Source of the DNA: Prorocentrum cordatum
Taxonomy: Eukaryota > Sar > Dinophyceae > Prorocentrales > Prorocentraceae
Direction of reading: 5' to 3'
Assembly: GCA_963575745.1 (NCBI GenBank)
Contig: CAUYUJ010018638.1
Location: 202,001-266,000 of the forward strand
DNA length: 64,000 nt
Notes under the pieces: model-generated
What the model was told of the DNA's origin: nothing
The model's input: only the letters and a program-made list of their open reading frames with translations
Database searches by the model: none
Shown here: positions 21,091 to 31,811 of the stretch, in pieces
Layout of the letters: the number at the start of each line of letters is the position of its first letter
Numbering within the stretch: the first letter of the stretch is position 1
Made by a program: the position numbers and the translations under genes

Positions 21091-21624
21091 CCTTAAGTAA
21101 TAGAGAGGATACATGTTACATATGACTGATTCGCTGGTACGGTTGCGGAGATTGCCGCAAACAACTGGATCGAGTCGCGTCGAGAATGGCTCCGACCTCA
21201 GCATCTTCTCGGTCCGATCGTGATTGGCAGGACCGACCTGCGTTGAGTGATTCTGAACTTCTCGGGCCCACGCGAACAGCGACGCGCGACTATCTTCGCG
21301 AACTTGCGCCGCCCCCTGGACAAGGTTCACCATCAGGCCTAGATTGTCACGCACGAAGCCCGATTATCTTCGCGCCCCCGCGGGTAACTTAGTTGGGGCG
21401 CCGAGGAGCGTCAGTCAACGATCTCGAACCGCCACACAACAAGACGACCTCATGCGATATAGTATGGTAATGGTTGAACAGCTGGCATGCAATCCAAGCA
21501 GATGGTGGCCGCAGACTCGTTTTGGCAAAGGCGCCCCCCTGTGCCTGCTGACAGGGACAGGGCGTCTTCGGCAACATGTCGAAAGAAATGACCACTTATC
21601 GGCGGCGAGCGAGGGGTGAATTGA
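21091..21624. other. No recognised feature
   Basis: Unique-looking sequence. No ORF above 91 codons on the plus strand with recognisable content. Confidence 0.3.
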
Positions 21625-21790
21625 AAAGGGGCGGGTCTTCTCAGAAGGCTTGGAAATCCCCGGGCCATCTGAGAAGTCTTCTAAGCCTTCCCCGAAGACA
21701 CAACTAACTTATCAGAAGGCGCGATGGCTTCTGAGAAGTCCCGCCGCCTTCTGAGGCCTTCTCTTTCTCACTTCCCCCTTCGCTCGCCGC
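21625..21790. mobile_element. Inverted-repeat family M6, copy 1
   Basis: GCGGGTCTTCTCAGAAGGCT at the left faces TTCTGAGGCCTTCTC at the right. The interior repeats GAAGTCTTCTAAGCCTTCC and CTTCTGAGAAGTCCCGCCG. Copy 2 at 30172-30345 shares the full order. Confidence 0.65.
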
Positions 21791-22370
21791 CAAATGTAAG
21801 CTGACAAGGACAGTTCCCCAGGCCTCCTCCACGCAGATCCTTCTGGGCTGGTCGGCCGGAGCGACTGGAGCCCTGCAGGGAACTATCAAAACATGCAGCT
21901 CACCGAAAACACACACAAACTACTCATCTGCCACGGAGCCCCACGGCTGGCCGCAAAGATGGCTGTAGCACATTGCCTGCCAGGCCCCTACGGCCAGCGA
22001 CAGGGGTGGCTGTAAACAAGTAGCGACATCCGATGCTATGCCATACTACGACATCCGATCGTTCGAATAGAGAGGAGGTCTACGTCATGGTAAGGGATGG
22101 GAGGGAGGGGTAGGACGTCTGATATGACACGAGCGCGCCTAGCTTGTCCCCCCCTCCCTTCCCTCCTCCTCCTTCTCCTCCTCCTCCTCCGATTTCTCCA
22201 TACATCCTCTTCTGCCTCCTCCTCCTCCTCCTCCTCCTCCTCCTCCTCCTCCTCCTCCTCCTCTATCTCTTTGAGTCTGATGGCTTTCCTTACCCCACGT
22301 TTCACTGCACGACCCTCCACGTATCTGATCAGGGCACCTCGCCTTGGCATCGTTCCTGGGTGGGCCGGTG
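21791..22370. other. Unassigned sequence including a (TCC)n tract
   Basis: 21791-22140 has no recognised feature. 22150-22265 is a TCC microsatellite. 22266-22370 is the diverged upstream partner of the duplication described at 22376. Confidence 0.5.
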
Positions 22371-22375
22371 CGGTC

Positions 22376-22612
22376 AGGCGAAGTGTCTAGCACGCGTGTG
22401 AAGCGATCGCTGTCCACTCGGGCGCTGCGACCGCCCCCGGGCATGCCGTAACCCCTTGGCCGCATCAAAGCAGCTGGCCCTCGGAGAAGTCGCTCCTGCA
22501 GTCGAAATCGCACCTCCCGCCTCCATCCAAATCCATGGCGAGGATGCAGATAAACAGTGCATGTCCCTCAGACGCCCAAGCGGAAGCAGCTGCACGGCCC
22601 ACAGCTCTCCTC
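22376..22612. repeat. Direct duplication D1, copy 1
   Basis: About 235 bp that by eye is identical to 22723-22959 (offset 347): starts CAGGCGAAGTGTCTAGCACG, ends CACGGCCCACAGCTCTCC. Flanks are similar but diverged. A 50-70-codon frame exists on each strand; I do not recognise a product. It could be a duplicated exon. Confidence 0.85.
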
Positions 22613-22722
22613 CCCCACAGATTTCAGCTCGTCCTTACTGACCTCTCCAACGCTGACGTCTGATCAAAACTCTTCCAAGAATCCTCCGTTTCACTGCTCC
22701 TCCAGGGCACCTTTGGCATCGC

Positions 22723-22959
22723 AGGCGAAGTGTCTAGCACGCGTGTGAAGCGATCGCTGTCCACTCGGGCGCTGCGACCGCCCCCGGGCATGCCGTAACC
22801 CCTTGGCCGCATCAAAGCAGCTGGCCCTCGGAGAAGTCGCTCCTGCAGTCGAAATCGCACCTCCCGCCTCCATCCAAATCCATGGCGAGGATGCAGATAA
22901 ACAGTGCATGTCCCTCAGACGCCCAAGCGGAAGCAGCTGCACGGCCCACAGCTCTCCAG
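22723..22959. repeat. Direct duplication D1, copy 2
   Basis: Second copy of the block at 22376. A 142-codon plus-strand frame (22803-23231) starts inside it, and ACTCTTCCAAGAATCCTCCG downstream of both copies (about 22670 and 23083) shows that the duplication was originally longer. Confidence 0.85.
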
Positions 22960-23593
22960 AATCAATGATCGAGGATGGGCCGAAGAGGCACAGATGCAGG
23001 GGTGGCCTTCAGCACATCGTCCTTACTGTGGACCTCGACAAATACTTCGCCAACTTCTCGCTGACGTCCTCCCTTCAAAACTCTTCCAAGAATCCTCCGG
23101 CGCTCCTCCAGCACCTTCGCAGACAGGCCCCCGCTGGAAAATGCAGGGAGGAGAATGGGAGCTGCACTTGCACCTGGGAATCTGGCCATCAAGGAGGCCT
23201 GCCGAATTCTGAGATGAAGCCGTGGCCGTGACTTAGGTTTAGGTGTACCTCTCCTGATCCTGCTCATCCTCCGCCACCACCCAGCCACCAAGCAGCCTCC
23301 TTGGGAGACAGCGTGGTGAACATCAGAGCGTAAGTGAAACAGTCGCCCGAGTGAAACATTATGGAAAAACAGCTTGGCGGAAAATACAAAGCGCCGCCCG
23401 TTCGTGCTGCCAACAGCCGCGTGAAGCTGCGTGGGCTTAAAACTGATTCAGCTTGAAGCCAACTCAGCGAATGCGCCTGAGAGCATTCAGTGCATGCGCT
23501 CAAGCTGACAAGGCTCAGAAGATCGAGTGCTAGGCAAGCTGCGGCGTTCACACGTGGGCGTCACTCTGTGTCCAGGACTTGCCTCGCGGGACG
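22960..23593. other. No recognised feature beyond the duplication tail
   Basis: The plus-strand frame 22803-23231 is moderately complex but has no motif I know. 23232-23593 holds nothing I can assign. Confidence 0.3.
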
Positions 23594-23601
23594 GGCTAGA
23601 A

Positions 23602-23763
23602 TTAGGTCGGGCATGTCCTCCAACAGGCAGATATTGGAAAAAGCCAGAGAATAATCAAATAATCAAAAATTGCAGAAAATCATAAAACATATCGTCCCCA
23701 GACAATTTGTTTGAATTATGTTTGAACGTTCTCCCTGTAGATGGACGTGCCCGACTGGAGATT
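23602..23763. mobile_element. MITE-like family M1, copy with 8-bp TSD
   Basis: Left end TTAGGTCGGGCATGTCC, right end reading inward CAGTCGGGCACGTCC with a few extra terminal bases. AT-rich interior without coding. GGCTAGAA occurs immediately outside both ends (23594-23601 and 23764-23771), an exact 8-bp target duplication. Eight-bp duplications are typical of hAT-type DNA transposons, among others. Confidence 0.8.
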
Positions 23764-23922
23764 GGCTAGAAGACGCGCCGATCTCGGAGACCACCACAGA
23801 GGAACCGCCCCGAGAGGCGCGCCGCGAGGCTGATGCCGAGAAGGGCGGAGCAGACCGCTAACGTGGCTAGCGCCGCGGCGTTGGGGGTGCGACGCGCTTC
23901 CGCGCGAGAGCCCCCCCATTCT

Positions 23923-24116
23923 GGACGCCCGAGGTGGGTACGGACAAAATGGGCACAATGCCCAACACCACACTTTGTCCAAGACCAACAGCGGCCGCTG
24001 CTGTGTCTCAATTGGACAACGTCCGCGTCGACGCCGACGGCGAACCCTGTCCAGAATGAGCAAAATCTGCTGTTGGTCTTTGTACCCACTTTTTCCGTAC
24101 CAATTTCGATCTTCCT
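23923..24116. mobile_element. MITE-like family M4, copy 1
   Basis: Left arm GGACGCCCGAGGTGGGTACG and on to CACAATGCCCAACA. The right arm is a decayed inverse. The centre has CCAACAGCGGCCGCTG. Best understood by comparison with the better preserved 33260-33466. Confidence 0.65.
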
Positions 24117-24278
24117 GACACTCCCTCTCGGCTATGGGTCGCCCTGGCCGTTCCCGCCGAGCAGGCCCGGTCGCCGCTCGCTGGCGGGCGCGGCAGCAAG
24201 GAGTAGCGGCGCCTAAGATCCGCGAGCACCCTCCCTCGGCGTGTGCCATTGCCCTGCAAGGGTCCGGGGGGGAGTAGA

Positions 24279-24494
24279 GGCCTCCTAGATGGGGACGGAG
24301 TAGATGGGTCGGAGGATCGCGCCGCATCGGCGATGCATCGGGGATGCACCGGCGACGCATCGTCGACGTCGGCCATGCGCAGGCGACTTCGACGTGAACA
24401 AAAAATCGGGCCCTTCATCGAGCCGCAGCGGCGATGCATCGGCGATGCGGCGCGATCCTCCGACCCCATCCGCTCAGGCCCCATCCAGGAGGCC
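24279..24494. mobile_element. MITE-like family M2, copy with TIRs
   Basis: GGCCTCCTAGATGGGG at the left, and GGCCTCCTGGATGGGG read inward from the right. The 216-bp body consists of GCATCGGCGATGC-like repeats and GACGTCG. No coding capacity and no clear target duplication. Confidence 0.7.
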
Positions 24495-24529
24495 GAGAGG
24501 GAGTCGGCTACACGCAAGAGTGACCCTGG

Positions 24530-24680
24530 GTAAGAGTGACCTTTGGTGCGCGGCTTTTTTGGGGGCCGCGTGGGGACCAAACCTGGGCGCGCAAGCCGTT
24601 GCTCATGCGTCGTTTTCAGCCATCTGGGGGCCCACCTGTGCCCGCACCCAAAGGTCAATCCGGCGAAAGGTCACTCTTAC
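24530..24680. mobile_element. Small TIR element M5
   Basis: Perfect 15-bp inverted termini GTAAGAGTGACCTTT / AAAGGTCACTCTTAC, 151 bp long, with a second inner match (CCTTTGG vs CCAAAGG). An extra AAGAGTGACC at 24517 precedes the left end. One copy seen. Confidence 0.65.
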
Positions 24681-24960
24681 GCCTAGTCGAGGGAGTCAGA
24701 CCGCGCGAGCACGGATTACGGAGGAGCGGACCTTGCGCGTGGGCGCCGGAGCCACGGATCGGAGAACGTCTTCTCGTGAACGTGGGGCCACCGCCGCCCC
24801 ACCGACAGCGCGCGCGCCGCGTCTGCACGGGGGAGGGGGCCCCGTGTGGGACGCACACTCCCGCAACGTGGGGCGCCCCAGAGCCTCCCGACTTCGGGTC
24901 CACCGTCTGGGCCGGTGCCGCCAGCCCGCTGGGGCGACGACGACGATGACGACGCGCCCA

Positions 24961-25105
24961 CAGTCGACCTGTATCATGAGGATGCGCGATTTGAGGATGC
25001 ACAGGCCCTGGACGCCCATGTCGAAGCTTCTCGAGCGGGGCGCGGACAGCCAAAAGTGGCCAAGGACGGACCGAGGGGGCAAGGATGCAAGGGTATACCC
25101 TTGGA
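24961..25105 (+). repeat. Dispersed repeat R3, copy 1
   Basis: GTATCATGAGGATGCGCG, GATGCACAGG, CATGTCGAAGCTTCTCGAGC, GGGGCGCGG, GTGGCCAAGGA, GGGGGCAAGGATGCAAGGGT. Related copies lie at 25720-26080 (minus) and 26340-26530 (plus). Confidence 0.7.
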
Positions 25106-25339
25106 TTATGTTGTCCCCGTCCTACTTAAGGACCGCATCCCAGAAATGATTTCGAGCATCCGGAAAAATGTCAAAAGAGTGTCGAAATAGTGTCGGGCGA
25201 GTGTCTCCCAGGGCCCGGCACGTGAGAACCCTTGAGTTTCGGTACTTCTTTGGGGCGCTCGAAATTCTCCCTGGCGATCGAGGCTAAAGTAGGTTGGCTG
25301 GCTGTCTTTAGGGCGGGGTTTTGGAGCTCAACTGACTCA

Positions 25340-25590
25340 CTCGGTTTTTGCATCATCGTCATCATCATCGCCATCATCGTCGTCATGATCCTCATCATCG
25401 TCCGCGTCATCGCCATCATCATCACCATCTCCTCATCATCATCGTCATCATAATATCCATCATCATCTCCTCGTCATCGTCATCATCATGTGGTAATGAT
25501 GATTAAAAGATGACGTTGATGATGATGATGATGACGATGATGAAGCCGATGATTGCGATGATGATGGCGATGATGATGATGGGGCATCAT
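25340..25590. repeat. CAT/GAT trinucleotide tract with strand switch
   Basis: ATC-rich to about 25490, then GAT-rich, so the two halves form a large imperfect inverted repeat. Confidence 0.85.
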
Positions 25591-25719
25591 AACCCTTGGA
25601 AGGGCTGCCCGTCCTTGCTGTGCGGGTTGCCTGTAGATCCATGCTCGCGCCTCCTCCAGGGGGGATCGGCGTCGCGCCCCCCGGGGGGCAGAGGGCCTCG
25701 CCCCGCGCTCGGCCCCCCC

Positions 25720-26080
25720 CCTCACGTGCAGTCAACCCGCGTGGTAGGGATGGGCAAACTTCCCAAGGGTACCCCTTGCATGAATGGGGCCTTGGGACAC
25801 ACAGATAAATACATACACACGCAAATCAACAGATGTCCCATAGTTTCCCATCTCTTCTGGGTTTTCGTCTTCCCCCCCACTTCCCGTATTTTCCCGTATT
25901 TTCTGGGGAATCGACGATTAATTGTGTCTGTGTGTTTCTTTCCCTCCTGATTGCATCCCTGCCTCCCCGATCCATCCTTGGGCCACCTTCGTTGGCCGCG
26001 CCCCGCTCGAACCATGTCGACACGGCCGTCCAAGGCCCCTGCATCCTTACCGCGCATCCTTGCAATACAGGGCCGGCTGC
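25720..26080 (-). repeat. R3 copy 2 (minus) interrupted by R4 copy 2
   Basis: The two ends (25720-25795 and 25940-26080) read on the minus strand in R3 order. 25855-25950 is R4 (compare 3081-3190), which indicates insertion of R4 into R3. Confidence 0.6.
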
Positions 26081-26339
26081 AGCCTCGAGAACCCGCAAGC
26101 GCGACGTGCAAGTTGGAGGGAAACCGGAAGGCACCCTGGACGCGGCAGCTCCTTCAACACCCGTGGGAAGTCATCGCCGCGCAGCGCCCGGAGCGAAGAA
26201 ACCCCAGGGTGCCCGCACGAGAAGCATTCGGTGCCTTGATGGTCGTGCCCACTGTGACACAACGTACAGTCTGCCCATGTCATAAACACGCGCGATGAAG
26301 ATGCAAGAGCCTAAGTACGGGCTCATAAAGATACGCGGT

Positions 26340-26540
26340 CAAGATGCGCGATGCAGCCGGCCCGTATCACCAGGATGCGCGGCAAGGTTGCGCGATTAGG
26401 ATGTCGAAGCCTCTCGAGCGGGGCGCGGCCGACGGAAGTGGCCAAGGATGGACCGAGGAGGCAAGGATGCAAGGGCACCATTTGGGAAGGTTGCCCATCC
26501 CTGCTGTGCGGGCTGACTCTACTGGAAGTCCAAGTCTGCG
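26340..26540 (+). repeat. Dispersed repeat R3, copy 3
   Basis: GTATCACCAGGATGCGCGGC, ATGTCGAAGCCTCTCGAGCG, GTGGCCAAGGATGGACCGAG, GAGGCAAGGATGCAAGGG, then GGGAAGGTTGCCCATCC and TGCTGTGCGGG. Confidence 0.7.
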
Positions 26541-26853
26541 CGGCTTGACTGGGCTGGCGCTGGACCCCTGCAGCTGGCGCGCTGGGCGCGGCATGGGGCG
26601 GTGCCTGGGGCGCCTGGAATCCGCGCGGACCTCCGAAACATTGGGCTGTGTACTGCTTTGTGCTTCGAGATGGGTCCTCCTCCTGCCTCCTCTGAGGCGC
26701 CGGGGGCGCCGCAAAAAAAAGGGGTCCATGGCCGACACAAGCATCCCGCGCGGACCTCTGTACACGGATATTGCATGTTTGATTCTGTCCTTCGAGATCC
26801 GTCCTGCCCCTACCTCTTTGGGTCGGGACAGATGGGGGGCGGAAAAATGCCTC

Positions 26854-26907
<54 letters not shown>

Positions 26908-27100
26908 CTCCTCCTCCTCCTCCTGAGGGGGGGGGGGGGGCTGCAGCAAAGGGGCGCTTCAGGGCCCCCAAAGGGGCCTTTTTCGGACCCCAGAGAGGGC
27001 CTTCAGGGCCCGAAAAGGGCACCTTTCCCCCCCACCCCAATGTATCGCCCCCCCCATTCATTCGCTCCCAACCTCCTCTCACTCCTCTCCAGCCGGCCGC
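26541..27100. repeat. GC-rich sequence with (GTCCTC)n and G-run
   Basis: 26848-26925 is a GTCCTC/TCC microsatellite followed by 13 G. Two related GCGCGGACCTC segments flank 26630-26760. No gene recognised. Confidence 0.6.
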
Positions 27101-28400
27101 TTCCAGCCTGAGCTGGACGGCCCGTGCTGAGGGTAGCAGCGGGGACGGCGCCTGCTTGGCCGTATCCCGCTTTCCCGTAGTGTGGCGCCTGCGGCGCGGA
27201 GGAGAGTAATGTTTCATCGGCGAGCTTTGCTACAACGGCCACGCTTGAAATGCTTGGAACCTGTGCGCACACGCGTGAACGCGCGTACAACTGCAACCAG
27301 GCGAGAGGGGCATCTTCCAACGGAACATGAGGGCGAGAATGAATATGCCAAAGATGATAGCGACGCGAGCCGTGTGCACGCGAAAGTACAGGCATTGCAA
27401 GAGATATGTAGAGACATGTGAATATAGATGTGTGACCAATGTGTAGCAGAGGTATGAAACCATATGCAGTGATGCAAGACATCGTTCGGCAAGACATATG
27501 AATTGAACTTGCAGTTCGCTGGGCGTGGTTTGCTTACGAGTGCGATCAATTTGTCATGGCATCGGGGCACTGACTATGTGACGGGCATTGTCCTCCTATC
27601 AACTGGACGTGCTGAACGTTCCAGTCTTGGAGCTTGACAGGGTCTTTGCGACATGGCCCATGCACTCGTCACTGGTGCCGCACCTCGCCTGCAGTGCCCA
27701 GCGCGGAGGGGCATATCACGACAGCGCTGTTTCGAAGACTTTGACCCGTTGGCGCTGCTGGGCCGGGGCTGTGCCGGCGCGTCTGACCCACCAAGTGTGA
27801 GCAACGCGCAGTCATGATTGGGGGCACTAGGCCCCACTCCTCCTCCTCCCCCTCCTCCTCCTCCTCATCCTCCTCCTCCTCCTCCTCCTTCGCCCGCCTT
27901 CCCTCTTCCCCTCCTCGGAGGCGAGGCAGACCCCGACAGACGCGGGGGGGGAGAGTGACGGGCAACAAACGCTTTCATACATCGAACAGTCGGTGCAACT
28001 TTCCACGGGCGTGGGGAAAATCGAACGACCGCGCATGCTCCCTCCGATAGCAAGGTGGCGGCAGCGTCGCGAGCTCTGCACCAGGCGCGCCCAGCTGAAT
28101 GCCACCTGGCGCAGCAGGTGATTGGACTGAACTGGGCAGTCGCGCGTAGAAGAAACGCAGAAGCGCGTGCACGGAGAAGATGCCGTTGGGCGGAGCGCAA
28201 ACGTGCAGGGAAGGAAGCGGCTGAGCGTCACACTGCAGTAGCAAGCGCGCAAGACGCATGCCGCGCCATCACTGCCAACATCAACAACAACAAGCTGCCT
28301 AGGAGCTCAAGGGCTGGCCGTGACCTACGCGTTCACCCAGCCTCGTGCAGCTCACGAGCGCCACACCTAAAACCGCTGCGAGTGAGCCTTTAATGCTCAC
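27101..28400. other. Unassigned sequence with a small Arg/Ala-rich ORF
   Basis: 27840-27900 is a TCC tract. A 112-codon plus frame (28055-28393) is Arg/Ala-rich with normal-looking complexity (RALHQARPAE, then RRNAEARARR), but an antisense frame is equally open and I see no family motif. Nothing else found. Confidence 0.3.
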
Positions 28401-28925
28401 TACTGCGTGGGCCCCAACATTAGCCTATAGGAACACCAATCTAAAGCCTTCCCGTCGACTTCCGCATCCCCCTCCGCATCCCTGCCCTTCTCGCTCCGTC
28501 GACGACTTCCCCCGACGCCTGCCCCTCCCCCTCTCACGATTCCTTTTCCACCATCTCCTGTTATTCCGACCTTTCTGGCGACAATCACTTCCCGAACTGA
28601 GAAGAATGAAAAGCCGAGATGGGAAAGAGACTGTAGTCAACCATCAGCTCCAGGTCAGGCGTGCACGGGAGTTCGCGGCGCGGGTTAGAGGATCAATGGA
28701 AACAACAAGAAGCAAGACGAGATGGGGTGGGACGGGACGAGCCACTGATGGGATGCAGACACCCATGGCCTGCGTCGATAGGCAGATCCCAACTTTCCCA
28801 CATCTTGAGCCATGGAGCATGCCGTCCTGACCGCTGAGCCTGGGTGCAAAGGGGGTCGAGAGGGCAATGAGCTGCGGCAACTGCTCGAACAACTTATCCC
28901 AATCAAGGCCCCAAACCTGTGTGGG
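28401..28925. other. No recognised feature
   Basis: A 161-codon plus frame (28345-28830) has no motif and is opposed by open minus frames. Confidence 0.3.
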
Positions 28926-28929
28926 CCCC

Positions 28930-29160
28930 GAAAACGGCAAGGTCGTTTTTTCACCGTTTCTAAAAAATGTCCCTTGAAAGTGGAAACGGCAAAAAAACGG
29001 CGACCAGAAATGGCAACAAAAACGGCTCCAGGATTGGAACCGGAGCCGGAACAGGTAACAAAAAAACGGCGACGGAACCGGTAAAAATAAACGGCGTCGG
29101 AACCGGCAACAAAAACGGCAAAACGGAACCGGTAAAAAACGGCCCTGTCGTTCCCAGGGC
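28930..29160. repeat. AACGGC minisatellite
   Basis: GGAACCGGTAAAAAACGGC / AACAAAAACGGC units repeated about ten times with small changes. Lys/Asn/Gly-rich if translated. Confidence 0.75.
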
Positions 29161-29164
29161 CCAC

Positions 29165-29700
29165 TAAGCCCCAGACTCCTCCTTCCTGTGTGCCTCTTTC
29201 GCCCCCCCCCCTCTGCAGGAGCCAGCCCTCGGTGTCCTTAAGCTCGCCGCCCTGCCCTGGGCTTTCGTGTGCCTTTTTCGGGCCCCTAAGCCTGTCCGCT
29301 CGCTTGCCCTCCAAGTTTCAGACTCCTCTTTCCCGTGTGCCTCTTTCGGCCCCCCCCCTCCGCTGCAGGGGCCCGCCCTCGCTGGCCTCGCTCACCCTGC
29401 CCTGGGCTTTCGTGCTCGTGCCCCTCGCCCGCCCTATAGGCCCGAGCCCCTTTTTTCACCCAAGCTCGCCCTCGCCCTTGCCCCCACCACTCCTCCTCCT
29501 CCGCCCTCGCCTCCTCGTGCGTCGTTCTCTTCGCGTTCGTCGACGTCCTCGTCCTCTCCTCGCTCCCTCCTCCCCTCATCCTCGTCGTCCCTCTCGCTCC
29601 TCGTCGTCGCCCTCGTCGTCGCCTTCCTTTCTCGTCCTCCGGATCCTCGTCCGTCGGGGTTTGGCTGCTCAACGCTCGGCGCTGACCGCCGCCCTTCACC
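29165..29700. repeat. ~145-bp tandem duplication then CGTCCTC-rich tract
   Basis: 29168-29275 (AGACTCCTCCTTCC, TGTGCCTCTTTCG, CCCTGCCCTGGGCTTTCGTG) recurs at 29318-29425. 29500-29650 is degenerate CGTCCTC/CGTCGTC. Long ORFs over it are compositional. Confidence 0.65.
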
Positions 29701-30171
29701 GAACCAGCTAGGGCCTCACAGCCCCGCGGGCACGAGGGCGAGGCGCCTGCTTGAACCTGGCCGCGAAACATCGGCACCTGCCGGCGTGGGGGGTCGCTGC
29801 TGCGCTTCCCTCCTGGCCGATGCTCCCTCCACGCCATCCTGATGGGAAACGTTTGTGCGGGGACCGATTCCGGAGAGGAAGACATCGAGCCCGAATCCGC
29901 GAATACATCGTGGACAGATCTGTGATAAACCCCCGGTAGCAAATCCGCACGTTCCTGGGCGGGGTGGGCCATCGGGCCCTCCATCGGAGACAAACGGGCA
30001 ATGGATGGTTGATGCTTCCCCCCCTGCGCGTATCCTCCGACATCGATGCGCCTGACATCCTTCGCATAAAAGAGATGAGTGGTCTGACGGAAAGGGGTCC
30101 TGGACCTGTTGGCCAGTGCTTCATCCTGAAACCGAAAACTGTAGAACAACTGACCATCCGTTGCCGTCGCC
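29701..30171. other. No recognised feature
   Basis: Overlapping frames on both strands without motifs. Confidence 0.3.
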
Positions 30172-30345
30172 AGCGGCGGGCCTTCTCAGAAGGCTCGGAA
30201 GTCCCCGGACTACTGAAAAGCTGCCTAAAGCCTTCCCCGAAGACGCAGAAACAACACTTCTCAGAAGGCGCGAGGGCTTCTAAGAAGTCCCGCCGCCCTC
30301 TGAGAAGGCCTTCCCCTTCTCATGTTCCCCCCTCGCTCGCAGCCG
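30172..30345. mobile_element. Inverted-repeat family M6, copy 2
   Basis: GGGCCTTCTCAGAAGGC at the left and its near inverse GCCCTCTGAGAAGGCCT at the right (about 30295). The interior matches 21625-21790 (CCTTCCCCGAAGAC, CTTCTAAGAAGTCCCGCCG). Confidence 0.7.
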
Positions 30346-30739
30346 ACATCGGGGTCCGTTCGCTTCATAGCGCCTTCCGGGACGTCTGGCGCCTCGATAG
30401 AATGGGGCGGTCGGGCTGCCACCACACTTTGTCGGCCTGGGGAGACCAGTCTCGGACATCTCTCGAATACGACTACAGAGATGATTTATCCTAAAATCCC
30501 ACCAGCCCTCTGGGCGACAGGTGGTCTAACAAGGGTCTCTTCCCTCTTCCACAACCCCTCTTCCCTTCGGGGAAGGGAACCCTCCCCCTCCCCTCTCTGA
30601 GGTTTCTTGGGAGGTTCCGCGATGTGTCGGAGGCTCCTTTTTCGGTCATTGGGAGGGAAATTGTTTGCCACCCCTCACGAGGATCGTGGCCCCCGAGGGG
30701 TGGCCTAAATCGAGTACCTCCCCTCTTTTGACCAACCGC
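30346..30739. other. No recognised feature
   Basis: Mixed composition, with a short inverted CCCTTCGGGG-type hairpin near 30565. Confidence 0.3.
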
Positions 30740-31060
30740 CTCCACGATGGCCCCAGGAGGCCCTCCAGGGCTCCCCAGAGGCCCCCGAGAGGCCTCCTCG
30801 AGCGCCCCAAGAGGCCCCAAAAGGGCTCCAAGAGGCCCCCGCGAGGCCCCCAAGCGGCCTCAGAGAGCCCAAGATGACCTTCAAGCTGGCTCAAGACAGC
30901 CCAAGCTGGCTCAAGATGGCTCCCAAGATGCTCCAAGAAGCCCCAAGACCGCTCCAAGACGGCTCAAGACGGCCACGGAGCCTTCCCAAGAGGCCGCCGA
31001 GATACCCAAATCCTTCAAGAACCTCAGGCGGGCCCAGAGATGGCCCCAACATGCCGTCCA
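30740..31060. repeat. CCAAGA-type repeats, opposite orientation
   Basis: GGCCCCAAGAGGGC / GGCTCAAGATGGC units, reverse complement of the CTTGGG family. Confidence 0.7.
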
Positions 31061-31143
31061 GGCCGGCCTCCCTCGCTGCTTGACTATGCGTGTCTCTTCT
31101 TCACTCCCCCCGTCAACTCTCATGGGAATCGTTTCTGGATGGG

Positions 31144-31215
31144 CTGATTCGTCCGTCGAGTCCATGAGACATGCGTAGAATTTCTACGAACACTCTACGC
31201 ATGACTCGACGAACA
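31144..31215. repeat. Long imperfect hairpin
   Basis: TTCGTCCGTCGAGTC...ATGCGTAG faces CTACGCATGACTCGACGAAC, with TAGAA..TTCTA in the loop. Possibly the remnant of a small inverted-repeat element. Confidence 0.6.
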
Positions 31216-31306
31216 AATCAATTTTGACCTACAACAATTGTGTTGTCGACCCCCTACTCGAATCTCGGGGTCGTGGAACAAAAACGACTCTGGACGAAAC
31301 ACGTGC

Positions 31307-31428
31307 CATCGCTCGGACGTCCCTTCCGCGCCAATGCTCGGCCTCGTGCGCGTGTTTTTGGAGAGGTGGCCCGGGATGCTCCTCGATGGTATACTCGCCG
31401 AGCAGAAGGTGCACGCGTCCGAGCGATG
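31307..31428. mobile_element. MITE-like family M3, copy 2
   Basis: CATCGCTCGGACG ... CGTCCGAGCGATG, 122 bp. The interior CTCGTGCGCGTGTTTTT, GGATGCTCCTCGATGGTAT is shared with the copy at 8459. Confidence 0.75.
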
Positions 31429-31811
31429 CCAAGAGACGACTCGTCTGCCCCAGCAGGGCAACACCGTGTAACGCTCGGCCATCAAGCATCCTGCGGCAGC
31501 CGCCGCAACGACGAACACTTGGTCCCCACAACCGTGGGCGCGTCGTCTGCAGGGCTGTGGTGCTGCGTGCGGGGGGGCGTCCCATAGTCTCAGTACGCAT
31601 AATCCGCCGGCCCCCTTGTGGGGCCACCAGGCTGTAGGACGAGGTTTTGCTGTTCCCTGCACCAGATCCAGCTTCCAAGTTCCACTGTTACAGTTCTGCT
31701 TCCTGTTGCTCACTGTTCCTTGTTGTAGACCGCGCGAGAAGGGGAGCCGAAAACCGCCCTGGTTAGCACCTCACGGGAGGGCTCTCAGAATTTCTGAGGG
31801 TGTCGGAATTG
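31429..31811. other. No recognised feature
   Basis: Unique-looking sequence. Opposing frames only. Confidence 0.3.
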
